From an uncultured Chloroflexota bacterium (lineage in GTDB: Bacteria; Chloroflexota; Chloroflexia; Thermomicrobiales; UBA6265): 64,000 nt of DNA. This document shows, one piece after another, positions 1 to 10,576 of the stretch. Position numbers and translations under genes: made by a program. The stretch is taken from NCBI GenBank assembly GCA_937901745.1, contig CALGSZ010000064.1, positions 8,978 through 72,977 on the forward strand. The letters run 5' to 3'. Numbering within the stretch: position 1 is the first letter of the stretch; each line of letters starts with the position of its first letter. The notes under the pieces are model-generated. The model made no database searches. It saw only the letters and a list, made by a program, of their open reading frames with translations, and was not told the origin of the DNA.

Positions 1-1041
1 GGGCTGCCGGCCTTTGGCTTCGCGCCGGTCAAAGGACTCAACTACGCGTTCGCCGCGACGCAGCACCCGGCGTACGACTTCGAGAAGTTGCCGGACGGCG
101 AGGTCAAGATCCGTTGGCTCGACGCCGGCGCCAATCCGCCGGACGGCGCCATCATCCACTACGAGCTCGCCGCCGAGGTGGACGAGATCGTCCTAGAGAT
201 CCTCGACGCCGGCGGCGCCGTCCTGCGCACGGTCAAGAGCACGAAAGAGAAACCCGCCGCCGAAGACGAGGAGAAGGAGTTCCCGGCCCCGGTCGAGGAG
301 TCGTTGACCGAGGTCGAGGAGCAGCCGTATCTGAGCCGGAAAGCCGGGCTCAACCGCTTCATCTGGAACCTGCGGCCGGACGACGCGACAAAGATCGAGG
401 GCAAGGGGGGCGACAAGCCCGGCCGCTCCGGCCCGCGCGTCCCGCCCGGCGAGTATCAGGTCCGCATTACCGCCTCCGGCGAGACGCGGACAGCGAGTTT
501 CCGCCTCGTCAAGGATCCGCGCGTTGCGACCACTCAGGAACAGTTCGAGGAGCAGTACGCGCTCTGCATGCGGCTCCACCGCAAGCATTCCGAGATCAAC
601 CAGGCGGTCAACCGGATCCGGGCGCTGCGTCGCCAGGCCGAGGACTGGGCGCGGCGCGTCAAAGGGAGCGAGGGGAGCGAGCCGATCATCGAAGCCGCGA
701 AGGCGCTCAAGGAGAAGCTGGACGCGATCGAGGGAGAGCTGATCCAGGTCAAGATCGAGTCGCCGCAGGACAGCCTGAACTACTCGGTCAAGCTGAACAC
801 CAAGATCGCGGCTCTGCTCGGCGGGATTGACATGGCCGAAGCCGCGCCGACGCCCGCTCAGCGCGAGCTTGCCGACGAGTTGATCGCGAAGACCGATACC
901 CACCTGGCGGCGCTGGCGAAGCTGCTGGAGGAGGACGTCGCCGCCTTCAACGCGCTCGTCGCGAAATCAGGCATCCCGGCGCTGGCGCCGCCGCCTGCAG
1001 ATCCGGAAGCGCAAGAGAGCCGCTCCAAGCCGAAAACGTAG
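1..1041 (+). CDS. C-terminal part of a BNR/sortilin-type beta-propeller glycosyl hydrolase-like protein (5' truncated)
   Basis: The reading frame is open from the first base, so the gene starts outside the window; 346 residues remain. The visible part is the region that follows the propeller in large WD40/BNR-repeat 'glycosyl hydrolase' surface proteins. It has a beta-sandwich segment ending in GPRVPPGEYQVRI, where the family has a PPGxYxVRLT strand followed by KDPR, and then an alpha-helical tail (EEQYALCMRLHRKHSEI and onward) rich in charged residues. No propeller blades are inside the window, so the assignment rests on this tail. The family is usually exported and is sometimes annotated as sialidase-like, but enzymatic activity is unproven. 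A TTG or GTG inside the frame could be mistaken for a start; the continuous frame upstream argues against this. Confidence 0.72.
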   Translation, partial: GLPAFGFAPVKGLNYAFAATQHPAYDFEKLPDGEVKIRWLDAGANPPDGAIIHYELAAEVDEIVLEILDAGGAVLRTVKSTKEKPAAEDEEKEFPAPVEESLTEVEEQPYLSRKAGLNRFIWNLRPDDATKIEGKGGDKPGRSGPRVPPGEYQVRITASGETRTASFRLVKDPRVATTQEQFEEQYALCMRLHRKHSEINQAVNRIRALRRQAEDWARRVKGSEGSEPIIEAAKALKEKLDAIEGELIQVKIESPQDSLNYSVKLNTKIAALLGGIDMAEAAPTPAQRELADELIAKTDTHLAALAKLLEEDVAAFNALVAKSGIPALAPPPADPEAQESRSKPKT

Positions 1042-1257
1042 CGCCCACCAGACACCCAATCATCGGCCGACACATCCAGCCCGGACCGGAGATCACGATC
1101 GGCGACTGGTCCGGCAGTCTTGCCTTGTTGCGGATTCGTTGCACCCAATACGACCGAACACATACTCCCGGCATGCCGGCGGCCATAGAAGAGACGCATC
1201 GAAGATGAGCCAGGCTTGATCGAATCGGGCCGCTTGCTCTCATCGCGGAGGTGCGTC

Positions 1258-2202
1258 ATGGACGGCAAAGCGCGCGGTCAGTACATCGTCCTTCGCTTGG
1301 CGCTCGTTGTCGCCATTGCGCTCCCGCTCTTCCTCGTCAACGCGGCAAACCCCGCCCCGGCCGGTGCCGTCGCGCTCCCCAACGTCCGTGGCGTCGTCAA
1401 CGCGCCGGCCGGGCTCCAACTCCGCTCCGGAGCATCCACGAAATATCGCGTCATCGCCACGCTGCCGCACGGCACCAATCTGACGATCATCGGCACCTCG
1501 AGCGACTGGTTCAAGGTGAAGGCTCTCGGCAAGACCGGGTACGTCAACTCGTGGTACGTCAAGCTCAGCGGCCCATCGTCGAAGGCAATCTACCGCGGGA
1601 ACACCAACCGGAAGATGATCGCGCTCACCTTCGACTGCGGCGCGGACCTTGGGCACGCCGAGCGCATCCTATCGATCCTGGACGAGTACGGAGTCAAAGC
1701 CAGTTTCGGGCTCTGCGGCTCGTGGATCAAGAAGTACCCCGGCTACGCCAAATGGGTCGTTGGCAGTGGGCATCAGGTGATCAACCACACCCTGAATCAT
1801 CCCTCCTACACCGGCTACTCGACCGGTGGCGGCGCATTGAGCCCGGCCAAGCGTCTCAGTCAGATCGTGGCCAATGAGACGCTGATCCAATCGACCACCG
1901 GCGTCTCCAGCAAGCCCTACTGGCGCCCACCCTATGGCGATATCGATTCCGGGGTGCTGCGGGACGTGGGCTCCGCCGGCTGGAGCCGGACGGTGCTCTG
2001 GACGGTCGACACGATGGGGTGGGCCGGCGCCACGCCAGACCAGATCTACCGCAAGGTCGTCGACAACGCCGGCAACGGGGTGATTGTGCTGATGCACGTC
2101 GGCGGCGCCTCGCGCGATGTCGACGCACTGGAGCGGATCATCCGCACACTGCGCAACCGCGGCTACGCATTCGGGACCGTCGCCCAGGTGATCGCACCCT
2201 AG
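1258..2202 (+). CDS. Exported SH3-domain polysaccharide deacetylase (CE4/NodB)
   Basis: A 314-residue protein with an N-terminal hydrophobic segment (about residues 8-28, signal peptide or anchor), a bacterial SH3 domain (about 43-105; GLQLRSGASTKYRVI, ending near YVNSWYVKL) and a NodB homology domain (about 118-310). CE4 motifs are visible: TFDCGAD (motif 1), NHTLNHPS (metal-binding HxxxH), RPPYG, DTMGW and VLMHVG. Motif 1 has Cys where the second Asp of TFDD normally sits. It probably deacetylates cell-wall glycan, with SH3 targeting it to the envelope. The ATG was chosen because GGAGGT lies 5 nt upstream; an earlier in-frame TTG has no ribosome site. The gene is followed by a hairpin shared with the convergent dehydrogenase. 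Confidence 0.88.
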   Translation: MDGKARGQYIVLRLALVVAIALPLFLVNAANPAPAGAVALPNVRGVVNAPAGLQLRSGASTKYRVIATLPHGTNLTIIGTSSDWFKVKALGKTGYVNSWYVKLSGPSSKAIYRGNTNRKMIALTFDCGADLGHAERILSILDEYGVKASFGLCGSWIKKYPGYAKWVVGSGHQVINHTLNHPSYTGYSTGGGALSPAKRLSQIVANETLIQSTTGVSSKPYWRPPYGDIDSGVLRDVGSAGWSRTVLWTVDTMGWAGATPDQIYRKVVDNAGNGVIVLMHVGGASRDVDALERIIRTLRNRGYAFGTVAQVIAP

Positions 2203-2248
2203 TCACCAGCGCGCCGAACGCGCCAGGCGGAACATCGAAACAGGAACG

Positions 2249-2281
2249 ACAGAGGCGGAGCAATCTGAACTCCGCCTCTGC
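2249..2281. terminator. Bidirectional hairpin between convergent genes
   Basis: A perfect 11-bp stem (CAGAGGCGGAG pairing with CTCCGCCTCTG) with a 9-nt loop lies between the deacetylase stop and the stop of the convergent SDR gene. There is no clear T-tract on either strand, so it may work as a rho-assisted or mRNA 3'-end structure. Confidence 0.6.
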
Positions 2282-2318
2282 CTCCAGCCCCTCCCCTGTC
2301 AGGCTGCGACAAGCGTTA

Positions 2319-3080
2319 TCAGCGGGCGACCAAGCCGCCGTCCACCGGCAGAGCAACGCCGGTGACGAACGACGCGGCATCCGAGCAAAGCCAGACGACT
2401 GCCGCGGCGATCTCCTCAGGCGTTCCAAACCGCCCGACCGGCTCCATCGCCACCATTTCCTCTGCCGCTTCCTTCGCTCCGCCAGTGAAGCGGTCGATCA
2501 TCGGCGTCTGGATGACGCCGGGGCAGACGGCGTTGATCCGGATACCGGCCGTGGCGTACTCCAGCGCCGCCGTCTTCGTTAGCCCGACGATGCCATGCTT
2601 GCTGGCGACGTATGGCCCGATGCCGGGGAAGCCGACCAGGCCGGCGACGGACGCGCAGTTGACGATCGCGCCACCGCCGGACTCGAGCATCGCCGGCAGC
2701 TCGTGCTTCATGCAGAGCCAGACGCCCTTGAGGTTGATGTCAATGACCCGGTCCCAGTTCTCCTCCGTGGCATCGGCGGTTGGGGCGCTTTCTCCCTCGA
2801 TGCCCGCGTTGTTGAACGCATAGTCGAGTCGCCCGAACGTGCCGACCGCCGTGGCGATCAGCTCCCGCACCTCGGCGGTCCGCGAGACATCGGCGCGGAC
2901 GAAGATCGCCTCGCCCCCGCATTCCCGAATCATCCGGACGGTCGCCTCGCCGCCCTCGGCGTCGACATCGGAGACGACGACCCGCGCGCCCTCCTTCGCG
3001 AACGCGAGCGCGGTGGCGCGGCCAATCCCTGACGCCGCCCCGGTTACGACTGCCACTTTACCTTGCATTGCAGCGTTCAT
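2319..3080 (-). CDS. SDR-family NAD(P)-dependent oxidoreductase (glucose/3-oxoacyl dehydrogenase-like)
   Basis: 253 residues, the classical short-chain dehydrogenase length. The cofactor motif TGAASGIG is at residues 14-21, followed by the NNAG motif and the catalytic Ser of VNCASVAG and Tyr-Lys of YVASK. The C-terminal PVDGGLVAR tail is typical. An acidic residue after beta-2 (VVSDVDAEGG) suggests preference for NAD(H). The ATG start is supported by AGGAGGT on the minus strand with 5 nt spacing. It is monocistronic, convergent with the deacetylase and divergent from ppdK. The substrate cannot be read from sequence; the best guess is a secondary alcohol or sugar. Confidence 0.9.
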   Translation of the reverse strand: MNAAMQGKVAVVTGAASGIGRATALAFAKEGARVVVSDVDAEGGEATVRMIRECGGEAIFVRADVSRTAEVRELIATAVGTFGRLDYAFNNAGIEGESAPTADATEENWDRVIDINLKGVWLCMKHELPAMLESGGGAIVNCASVAGLVGFPGIGPYVASKHGIVGLTKTAALEYATAGIRINAVCPGVIQTPMIDRFTGGAKEAAEEMVAMEPVGRFGTPEEIAAAVVWLCSDAASFVTGVALPVDGGLVAR

Positions 3081-3356
3081 CGCGCACCTCCTGCGTATGT
3101 CGCCCAGAGGTTAGGGCGGCAGCCGCGACAGATACGCCACGGCGCCGCGGGCGCTGCAACGGGCGCGCAACAACTCTGCATGACGCGAGGCTCCGGACCA
3201 ATCTCGGCTGCGACGGCTTTGTCACAGCTCGCCGGCCGCCGCAGATACGCGTGTGACGCATTGACCAATACCCTCGTCCTTAGAGATCCGCTCCGCGCGG
3301 CCACCGGTGAGTGCCGTTCGCGGAGCCAACAGGAGCGCAAAGGAAAGGAGCGCGCG

Positions 3357-5984
<2,628 letters not shown>

Positions 5985-6022
5985 GCAGACAGTCGCGCGA
6001 CCGCGCTCATCATCCGTCATGC

Positions 6023-6058
6023 CGTCGCCGGCCCGGTGTCTAAGCCAGGCCGGCGACG
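6023..6058. terminator. Strong hairpin between convergent ppdK and CAP gene
   Basis: An 11-bp perfect stem (CGTCGCCGGCC with GGCCGGCGACG) closes a 14-nt loop in the 98-bp gap between two convergent stop codons, so it can end transcription from either side. No T-run is present. Confidence 0.65.
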
Positions 6059-6082
6059 ACGTTCATGAGATGGACTCTCCCG

Positions 6083-6640
6083 TTAGCACCGAATGGTGGA
6101 ATGCTTCGCGCTGCCGAAGGTGGTGGTCCAGTACCACTTGTAGGTTGATTTGCTGTTGTACGCCCGGCCGATCCCGATCGCCGTGTACTTGCTGCTGAGC
6201 ATGTTCGCGCGGTGACCAGACGAGTTCACCCACTGGTTGAAGGTGGCAGACGCGCTCGAATTGCCCGCGGCGATGTTCTCCGCCCGGTAGGTGTTGGTCG
6301 GGTAGCCGTGGTTGGTGATGTTTTGCGACCAGGAGATGCCGCCGCGCAACGTGTGGCTGAAGTAATTCTTGGATGCCATGTCGCGAGAGTGATGCTCGGC
6401 CGCCGCGCCGAGCGTTCGGCTGAGCGAGAGTGGCTTTCTGCCACGCGCTTTGCGGTAGGCGTTGATCTTCGCCAGCATCGCGCACTCCTGGGCATCGGGC
6501 GAGTACTGCGACGCGGAGATGGCCACGGCGTCCATGGAGACCGGTGGCGCGCCGGGCGCGGCTGCCGTCGGCACGACCGGAGCGAGCAGGCCCACCACGG
6601 CCAAGAAACCGACGATCCGGGCAAGACTTGACTTGCGCAT
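6083..6640 (-). CDS. Secreted CAP/SCP-domain protein (YkwD-like)
   Basis: 185 residues. The N-terminus MRKSSLARIVGFLAVV is a signal peptide (positively charged start, hydrophobic core, then APVVPTAAA). The rest is one CAP domain with its conserved pieces: NAYRKARGRKPLSLS, AEHHSRDMA, ENIAAG, SSGHRANML and the final strand YWTTTFG. Metal-site-type histidines are kept (HH in the second motif and H of GHRAN). The extracellular role of bacterial CAP proteins is undefined. The ATG at 6640 has an AAGGGGG site just upstream; longer in-frame starts give an N-terminus with no signal sequence. Upstream DNA runs 260 bp to the heme A synthase stop. Confidence 0.88.
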   Translation of the reverse strand: MRKSSLARIVGFLAVVGLLAPVVPTAAAPGAPPVSMDAVAISASQYSPDAQECAMLAKINAYRKARGRKPLSLSRTLGAAAEHHSRDMASKNYFSHTLRGGISWSQNITNHGYPTNTYRAENIAAGNSSASATFNQWVNSSGHRANMLSSKYTAIGIGRAYNSKSTYKWYWTTTFGSAKHSTIRC

Positions 6641-6818
6641 GGGACCCCCTTCCCTCTTGCGCGGCCGCTCCTCGAAGAGCGACCCAACGTGGAACGGCGA
6701 CTCGCCGCGCGGGACCCATATGGCCCTGTCCGCTGCAACGAACGGGACCGGATTCCGCGCCTGTCGCAATGTATAGAGGCTAGCACATATATACCTAATC
6801 GGGAGTGGTAGGAACGAC

Positions 6819-6845
6819 GGGGGTGCCGTCGCTGACGACACCCCC
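6819..6845 (-). terminator. Hairpin downstream of heme A synthase
   Basis: GGGGGTG pairs with CACCCCC and is extended inward by CGTC/GACG past one mismatch, with loop GCT. It lies about 60 nt after the heme A synthase stop on the minus strand. No T-tract. Confidence 0.5.
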
Positions 6846-6904
6846 AACCCCTTCCCGCGCTCGGAGTTAGCTGAGCACGAGCGAATTGCGTTTGCAGCTG
6901 GGAT

Positions 6905-7873
6905 CTAGGCCGAGCCTCCCGCGGCGCCTGAAGCCGGCGTCAGCACCACCCGGCCAGCCGGCGACGACGGCGCGGAGCGCAACCGTACCTGCCGGCAGGC
7001 ATCGGCAACGCAGATGAAGAAGAGCGCCATCAGGCCAGCATGAGCGAGCGTCGTCCACAGCTCGAGGCGAGTCAGGACAACGAAGCCACCGGCCAGCGCC
7101 TGCAGCAGCAGGAGAATCAGCGCCGCGAGATTGACGCGGAACAACTCCGGCTGCGTCTCCCGGTGCCGATAGGCAACGTACGTGAGCCCGGCCACGAGGA
7201 CGACGAGCGCCGCGGCCGCCAACCGGTGCCCGAGCGCGATGCCGACCGGCCCGCTCAGCGTGGGGATGAACCCATCACGCGTGCACTGCGGCCACTCGTA
7301 GCAGGCCAGTTCCGCCTTGCCGTGCCGCATGTACGCCCCGAGATAGGCGACGCCGAGCGCGCCAATCAGCGCCAACCAGGTGGCGCGACGGAACCAGGGA
7401 GACATGCTCACCGCGCTCGGGGTTGGGCGACTATTCCCGCCTGACGTTTGGTAGAGCAGGCGAGTCAGGAGGAACACGCTGGCGAAGCAGACGAGGGAGA
7501 TACCGAAGTGGACCGCCATGATCGCTGGCCGCTGTGGCCAGAGGACGGCCGATGCGCCCAGACCGGACTGGAGCAGCAGCGTCCCGACCATCAGGCCGAC
7601 GTAGATCTTCGTCTCCAGGTGGCCGCGCCGCAGCCGCAGCGCGCCGATGGCGACGGCCGCGATGAAGAAGCCCTCGATGGCCGTCACGACGCGGTGACTG
7701 AACTCAATGGCCGTTTCGAGGGCATACGACGGAATGAATTCCCCATGGCAAAGCGGCCAAGACCGGCCGCATCCTTCGGCCGAGCCGGTGTTCGTCACCG
7801 TGGCTCCCAAGAAGAGCACCAAGAACATCCCGACCGTCGCAACGACCGCCAATCGCTTGACCCAAGTTTCCAT
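6905..7873 (-). CDS. ctaA: Heme A synthase (COX15/CtaA family)
   Basis: 322 residues with about eight transmembrane helices in two four-helix bundles. It oxidises the C8 methyl of heme O to a formyl group, making heme A for cytochrome aa3/ba3 oxidases. The heme-binding histidines are visible in each bundle (EFSHRV, HFGISLV, LGHRLA, LAHAGLM). Two extracellular loops each hold a Cys pair (EGCGRSWPLCHG and ELACYEWPQC), typical of the disulfide-containing CtaA type. The start is METWVKRL (GGAG about 8 nt upstream); longer frames add about 65 residues without homology. No heme O synthase (ctaB) is nearby. It diverges from the queuosine transporter gene. Confidence 0.93.
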   Translation of the reverse strand: METWVKRLAVVATVGMFLVLFLGATVTNTGSAEGCGRSWPLCHGEFIPSYALETAIEFSHRVVTAIEGFFIAAVAIGALRLRRGHLETKIYVGLMVGTLLLQSGLGASAVLWPQRPAIMAVHFGISLVCFASVFLLTRLLYQTSGGNSRPTPSAVSMSPWFRRATWLALIGALGVAYLGAYMRHGKAELACYEWPQCTRDGFIPTLSGPVGIALGHRLAAAALVVLVAGLTYVAYRHRETQPELFRVNLAALILLLLQALAGGFVVLTRLELWTTLAHAGLMALFFICVADACRQVRLRSAPSSPAGRVVLTPASGAAGGSA

Positions 7874-8009
7874 GGGGCGCTCCGCGAATTCGATGAGGCA
7901 CGACTGCGAACTGAGCCCGAGCCAAGACGGGGTTGCGGCTCGCATAAAGACTCGTCCTGATCGTACCATCGGTTGGGGGAGTACGTCGCGGCCACTCCTT
8001 TGAAAATTC

Positions 8010-8033
8010 TGTGCAACCGTGCCGCGCTGCACA
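8010..8033. promoter_or_regulatory. Inverted repeat in the ctaA/yhhQ divergent region
   Basis: TGTGCA and TGCACA are separated by 12 nt and flanked by AATT on both sides, in an AT-rich island of an otherwise GC-rich intergenic region, about 60 bp before the transporter start. It could be a repressor operator or simply chance; no regulator can be named. Confidence 0.25.
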
Positions 8034-8095
8034 ATTCGCGCATTCGTGGTGACGGAGATCGCAACGGTCACGGGTTGGATGGGGATCGGCAGGTT

Positions 8096-8842
8096 ATGGA
8101 GCGGAAAGGGTTACCAGCGCAGCAAGGCAGAACTGGGGCAGGACTTTCCTGGTCCTTCGTCGTCGTCGTCGCGGCCTTCATCGCCTGCCTCATCACCGCG
8201 AACATCATCTCGGTCAAGCTGATCACCGTGCTGCGATGGACGGTTCCCGCCGGCGTCATCATCTTTCCCATCGCCTACATCGTCGGCGACGTCCTGACCG
8301 AGGTCTACGGCTACGCGTCGGCACGGCGCGTCATCTGGCTCGGCTTTGCCTGCAACGCGCTTGTCGTTGCCGCGGTCGCCATCGCCGGCGAGCTACCGGC
8401 GCCTGACTTCTGGGATGGGCAGGCCGCCTATGACCGCATCCTCGGCTATACCTGGCGGCTGCTCGCGGCTTCGTTCGCCGCGTATCTCGTCGGGGAGTTT
8501 GCCAATGCGATCGTGCTGGCCCGGCTCAAGGTCATGACCGGCGGCCGCTTCCTCTGGCTGCGGACGATCTCCTCGACGGTGATCGGGCAGGGACTCGACT
8601 CCCTGGTCTTCATCACTATCGCCTTCGCCGGCACGGCGGGCATGGACCTGGACGGCCTGCGCCGCACGATCGTGACGCAATGGCTGATCAAGACGGCCTA
8701 CGAGGTCATCGCCACGCCGCTGACCTACCTCGTCGTCTCGACGCTGAAACGGATCGAAGGGCAAGACGCCTACGATTACGACGCGGATTTCAATCCCTTC
8801 GCGCTCACGCAACCAGCGCGCTCGGCCACCGAGTCGCGATGA
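8096..8842 (+). CDS. yhhQ: Queuosine precursor transporter (VUT family, YhhQ-like)
   Basis: 248 residues with six or so transmembrane helices. The signature region ITANIISVKLI and IVGDVLTEVYGY matches the VUT/ECF-type queuosine precursor importer family, which takes up preQ0 or preQ1. The downstream neighbour is queF, which acts on preQ0, and this supports the assignment strongly. The ATG at 8096 is followed directly by a short charged stretch and the first helix; an in-frame start at 7973 would add 41 low-quality residues and overlap the divergent ctaA promoter region. The gap to queF is only 34 nt, so the two are probably one operon. Confidence 0.9.
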   Translation: MERKGLPAQQGRTGAGLSWSFVVVVAAFIACLITANIISVKLITVLRWTVPAGVIIFPIAYIVGDVLTEVYGYASARRVIWLGFACNALVVAAVAIAGELPAPDFWDGQAAYDRILGYTWRLLAASFAAYLVGEFANAIVLARLKVMTGGRFLWLRTISSTVIGQGLDSLVFITIAFAGTAGMDLDGLRRTIVTQWLIKTAYEVIATPLTYLVVSTLKRIEGQDAYDYDADFNPFALTQPARSATESR

Positions 8843-8876
8843 CGCAGCGCGAGCGACGAACAGAGGAGGACACACC

Positions 8877-9371
8877 ATGACCGAGCAGAACCAGCCCCCT
8901 GCCCTTTACGGCACGCGGGCCATCGTTGAGGCCGCCGACCCGTCGCGGTGGGAGATTTGGCCGGCGCCGGAGCACTATCCCGAGGTGCTCTACCAGCAAT
9001 TCCCGGAATTCACCTGCCTTTGCCCCCGCTCGGGATATCCCGACTTCGCGACGGTCCATCTGATCACCGTGCCGAACCGCAAAGTCGTCGAGCTCAAGCA
9101 CCTCAAGCTGTGGCTCAACTCGTTCCGCGAGCGCAACATCTCGCATGAGCTTGCGACGGCAGAGATCATCGACACGCTCGCCAAGGTGCTGGATCTGCAC
9201 GCCGGCTTCATCCTGATGGAGTACACGCCGCGCGGGAACCTGACGACCTTCCCGATGATCGAGTATCGCCATCCCCGCGTCCGAAACCTGGCGCCAGACG
9301 ATCCCTTGCAGCTCGCGCTGAACAACGCCGAATTGGTCAAGCGCCGATTGATCGAGCGGGTGATCGGCTAG
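8877..9371 (+). CDS. queF: NADPH-dependent 7-cyano-7-deazaguanine reductase
   Basis: 164 residues, the single-domain (Bacillus) type of QueF. It reduces preQ0 to preQ1 with two NADPH in tRNA queuosine synthesis. Visible features are the catalytic cysteine in EFTCLCPRSG (Cys49) with its Asp56 seven residues later, and the preQ0-binding motif VELKHLK (71-77, Glu72). The start has a strong GAGGAGGA site 6 nt upstream. With the transporter in front it forms a salvage-type unit; no queC, queD or queE is in the window. The stop codon is followed by the promoter of the next operon and then an intrinsic terminator. Confidence 0.96.
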   Translation: MTEQNQPPALYGTRAIVEAADPSRWEIWPAPEHYPEVLYQQFPEFTCLCPRSGYPDFATVHLITVPNRKVVELKHLKLWLNSFRERNISHELATAEIIDTLAKVLDLHAGFILMEYTPRGNLTTFPMIEYRHPRVRNLAPDDPLQLALNNAELVKRRLIERVIG

Positions 9372-9394
9372 AGGCGGCGCGGCTCGGCCAGCGT

Positions 9395-9424
9395 TTGACG
9401 CCGGGGAACGGCGCCCGGTATACT
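9395..9424 (+). promoter_or_regulatory. Sigma-70-type promoter for DUF177-rpmF
   Basis: TTGACG and TATACT are separated by 18 nt, the best promoter match seen in the window. The expected start is near 9431, giving a leader of about 117-138 nt before the DUF177 gene. A terminator-like hairpin begins within a few bases of this start. Confidence 0.65.
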
Positions 9425-9433
9425 GTGCCTGTT

Positions 9434-9460
9434 GCGCCGGGAGTTTCCCGGCGTCTTTTG
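9434..9460 (+). terminator. Intrinsic terminator after queF / at the start of the rpmF leader
   Basis: Stem CGCCGGGA / TCCCGGCG (8 bp) with loop GTT is followed by TCTTTTG. It fits a classical rho-independent terminator for queF, whose stop is 63 nt upstream. The next operon's promoter lies between the stop and this hairpin, so it may also act on that operon's transcript. Confidence 0.75.
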
Positions 9461-9547
9461 CGCTTGCCGCGGTTGCAACGTGCCAACGCGACACCGCGGC
9501 GTTCTTGGGGACGATCCGCGCCCCGCGCTGGGTCGCCCACTGCCAGC

Positions 9548-10102
9548 ATGCTGGCACTCGATACGACGATGGACCTTCACAACGAGACCGCGGTCAACGT
9601 CGCGGCCCTGCTCAAGGGCGCGGTCGGGACGACGCGCCTCTACGCGCTGCGGCTCGATGCGCTCGCGCTCGACACCGAATTGACGGCGACTGACGTGAGC
9701 GGCGACGTCAAGCTGACGCGCCTCTCCGACGCCGTCATGGCCTCGATCGAGGTTCGCGGGGACACGGTTCTCCAGTGCCTCCGCTGCCTCCAGCACTACG
9801 AGCAGGCGTTCTCGGTGTCATTCAGCGAGGAATTCCGGATCGCGCACGACGTCCGCACCGGATACGGCATCGAGGCGAGCCCGGACGACGAGCGCTTCAC
9901 GATCAGCCCGACGCACGAGCTCGACTTCGGGGAGGCGCTGCGACAAGAGATCATTCTCGCCCTGCCGATGCGGCCAACATGTGGCGATGCCTGCCCAGGG
10001 CCAGACGTGACCGAGGTTGGACCAACGGATGAAGAGCCGGCGGATGCCCGCTTCGCCGCGCTCGCCAAGCTACTCGATGCTCAAGCGGGCGACGAGGAGT
10101 AA
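9548..10102 (+). CDS. DUF177 (YceD-like) protein linked to ribosomal protein L32
   Basis: 184 residues. DUF177/YceD proteins are found next to rpmF in most bacteria and are linked to 23S rRNA accumulation. The conserved core is a Cys pair in LQCLRCLQHYEQ (CLRC) and the C-terminal region with CGDACPGP and DPRFAAL-like DARFAALAKLL. The four cysteines may bind metal. The start is uncertain: ATG 9548 or ATG 9569 (MDLHNET) are both plausible and neither has a good ribosome site, while the frame stays open to 9395, inside the promoter. rpmF follows after 66 nt, confirming the family assignment by context. Confidence 0.86.
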   Translation: MLALDTTMDLHNETAVNVAALLKGAVGTTRLYALRLDALALDTELTATDVSGDVKLTRLSDAVMASIEVRGDTVLQCLRCLQHYEQAFSVSFSEEFRIAHDVRTGYGIEASPDDERFTISPTHELDFGEALRQEIILALPMRPTCGDACPGPDVTEVGPTDEEPADARFAALAKLLDAQAGDEE

Positions 10103-10168
10103 TCGAAAGCAGGCTAACGGGTCGCGGCGTGGGCGCGCCGCCCCCACGGCAGAGAGAGGAGAACACGG

Positions 10169-10369
10169 ATGGGCGCCCTTCCCAAGCAACGAATTAGCCG
10201 CCACCGGCAGGGCAATCGCCGACGGCACATCTTCCTGAAGCCGCCGACCCTCGTGGAGTGCAAGAACTGCCACGAGATGAAGCGGGCTCATCACGTCTGC
10301 CCGAACTGCGGTTACTATCGCGGCCGGCAGGTGATCGTGATCGAGGAGCGGACGCGCCGCCAGGCGTAG
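10169..10369 (+). CDS. rpmF: Large ribosomal subunit protein bL32
   Basis: 66 residues, strongly basic N-terminus (MGALPKQRISRHRQGNRRRH) and a zinc-ribbon of two CxxC pairs (CKNC and CPNC), so this is the zinc-binding (C+) form of L32. GGAG sits 8 nt before the ATG. It is cotranscribed with the DUF177 gene and followed by a clear terminator, so it is separated from fabH. Many bacteria instead keep rpmF-plsX-fabH together; plsX is not here. Confidence 0.96.
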   Translation: MGALPKQRISRHRQGNRRRHIFLKPPTLVECKNCHEMKRAHHVCPNCGYYRGRQVIVIEERTRRQA

Positions 10370-10393
10370 TTCCTAACTTCACTCGCAGCTGAC

Positions 10394-10428
10394 CGGGGCG
10401 AGGGCGATGTTGCGCTCTTGCCCCGTTT
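10394..10428 (+). terminator. Intrinsic terminator of the DUF177-rpmF operon
   Basis: A 13-bp stem with two G-U pairs (CGGGGCGAGGGCG with CGCTCTTGCCCCG), loop ATGTTG, followed by TTTC. It starts 25 nt after the rpmF stop. Confidence 0.75.
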
Positions 10429-10576
10429 CGCGTCACACTGCGTGTATCACCCGGCGGTCCACAGCGGGCTGCGCAGGATCACCGGTTCCATCGCGCCCTC
10501 ACCAGATTCGATCGGGTGAACCGGCTGGCCACCAAGGGCACGATGCGGCGTTCGGCTCTCGGAAGATGAGATAGCG

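Noticed and set aside
1168..1179. 12-bp palindrome CCGGCATGCCGG
   Set aside because: Short GC-rich palindromes occur by chance often here; no promoter or regulator context supports a function.
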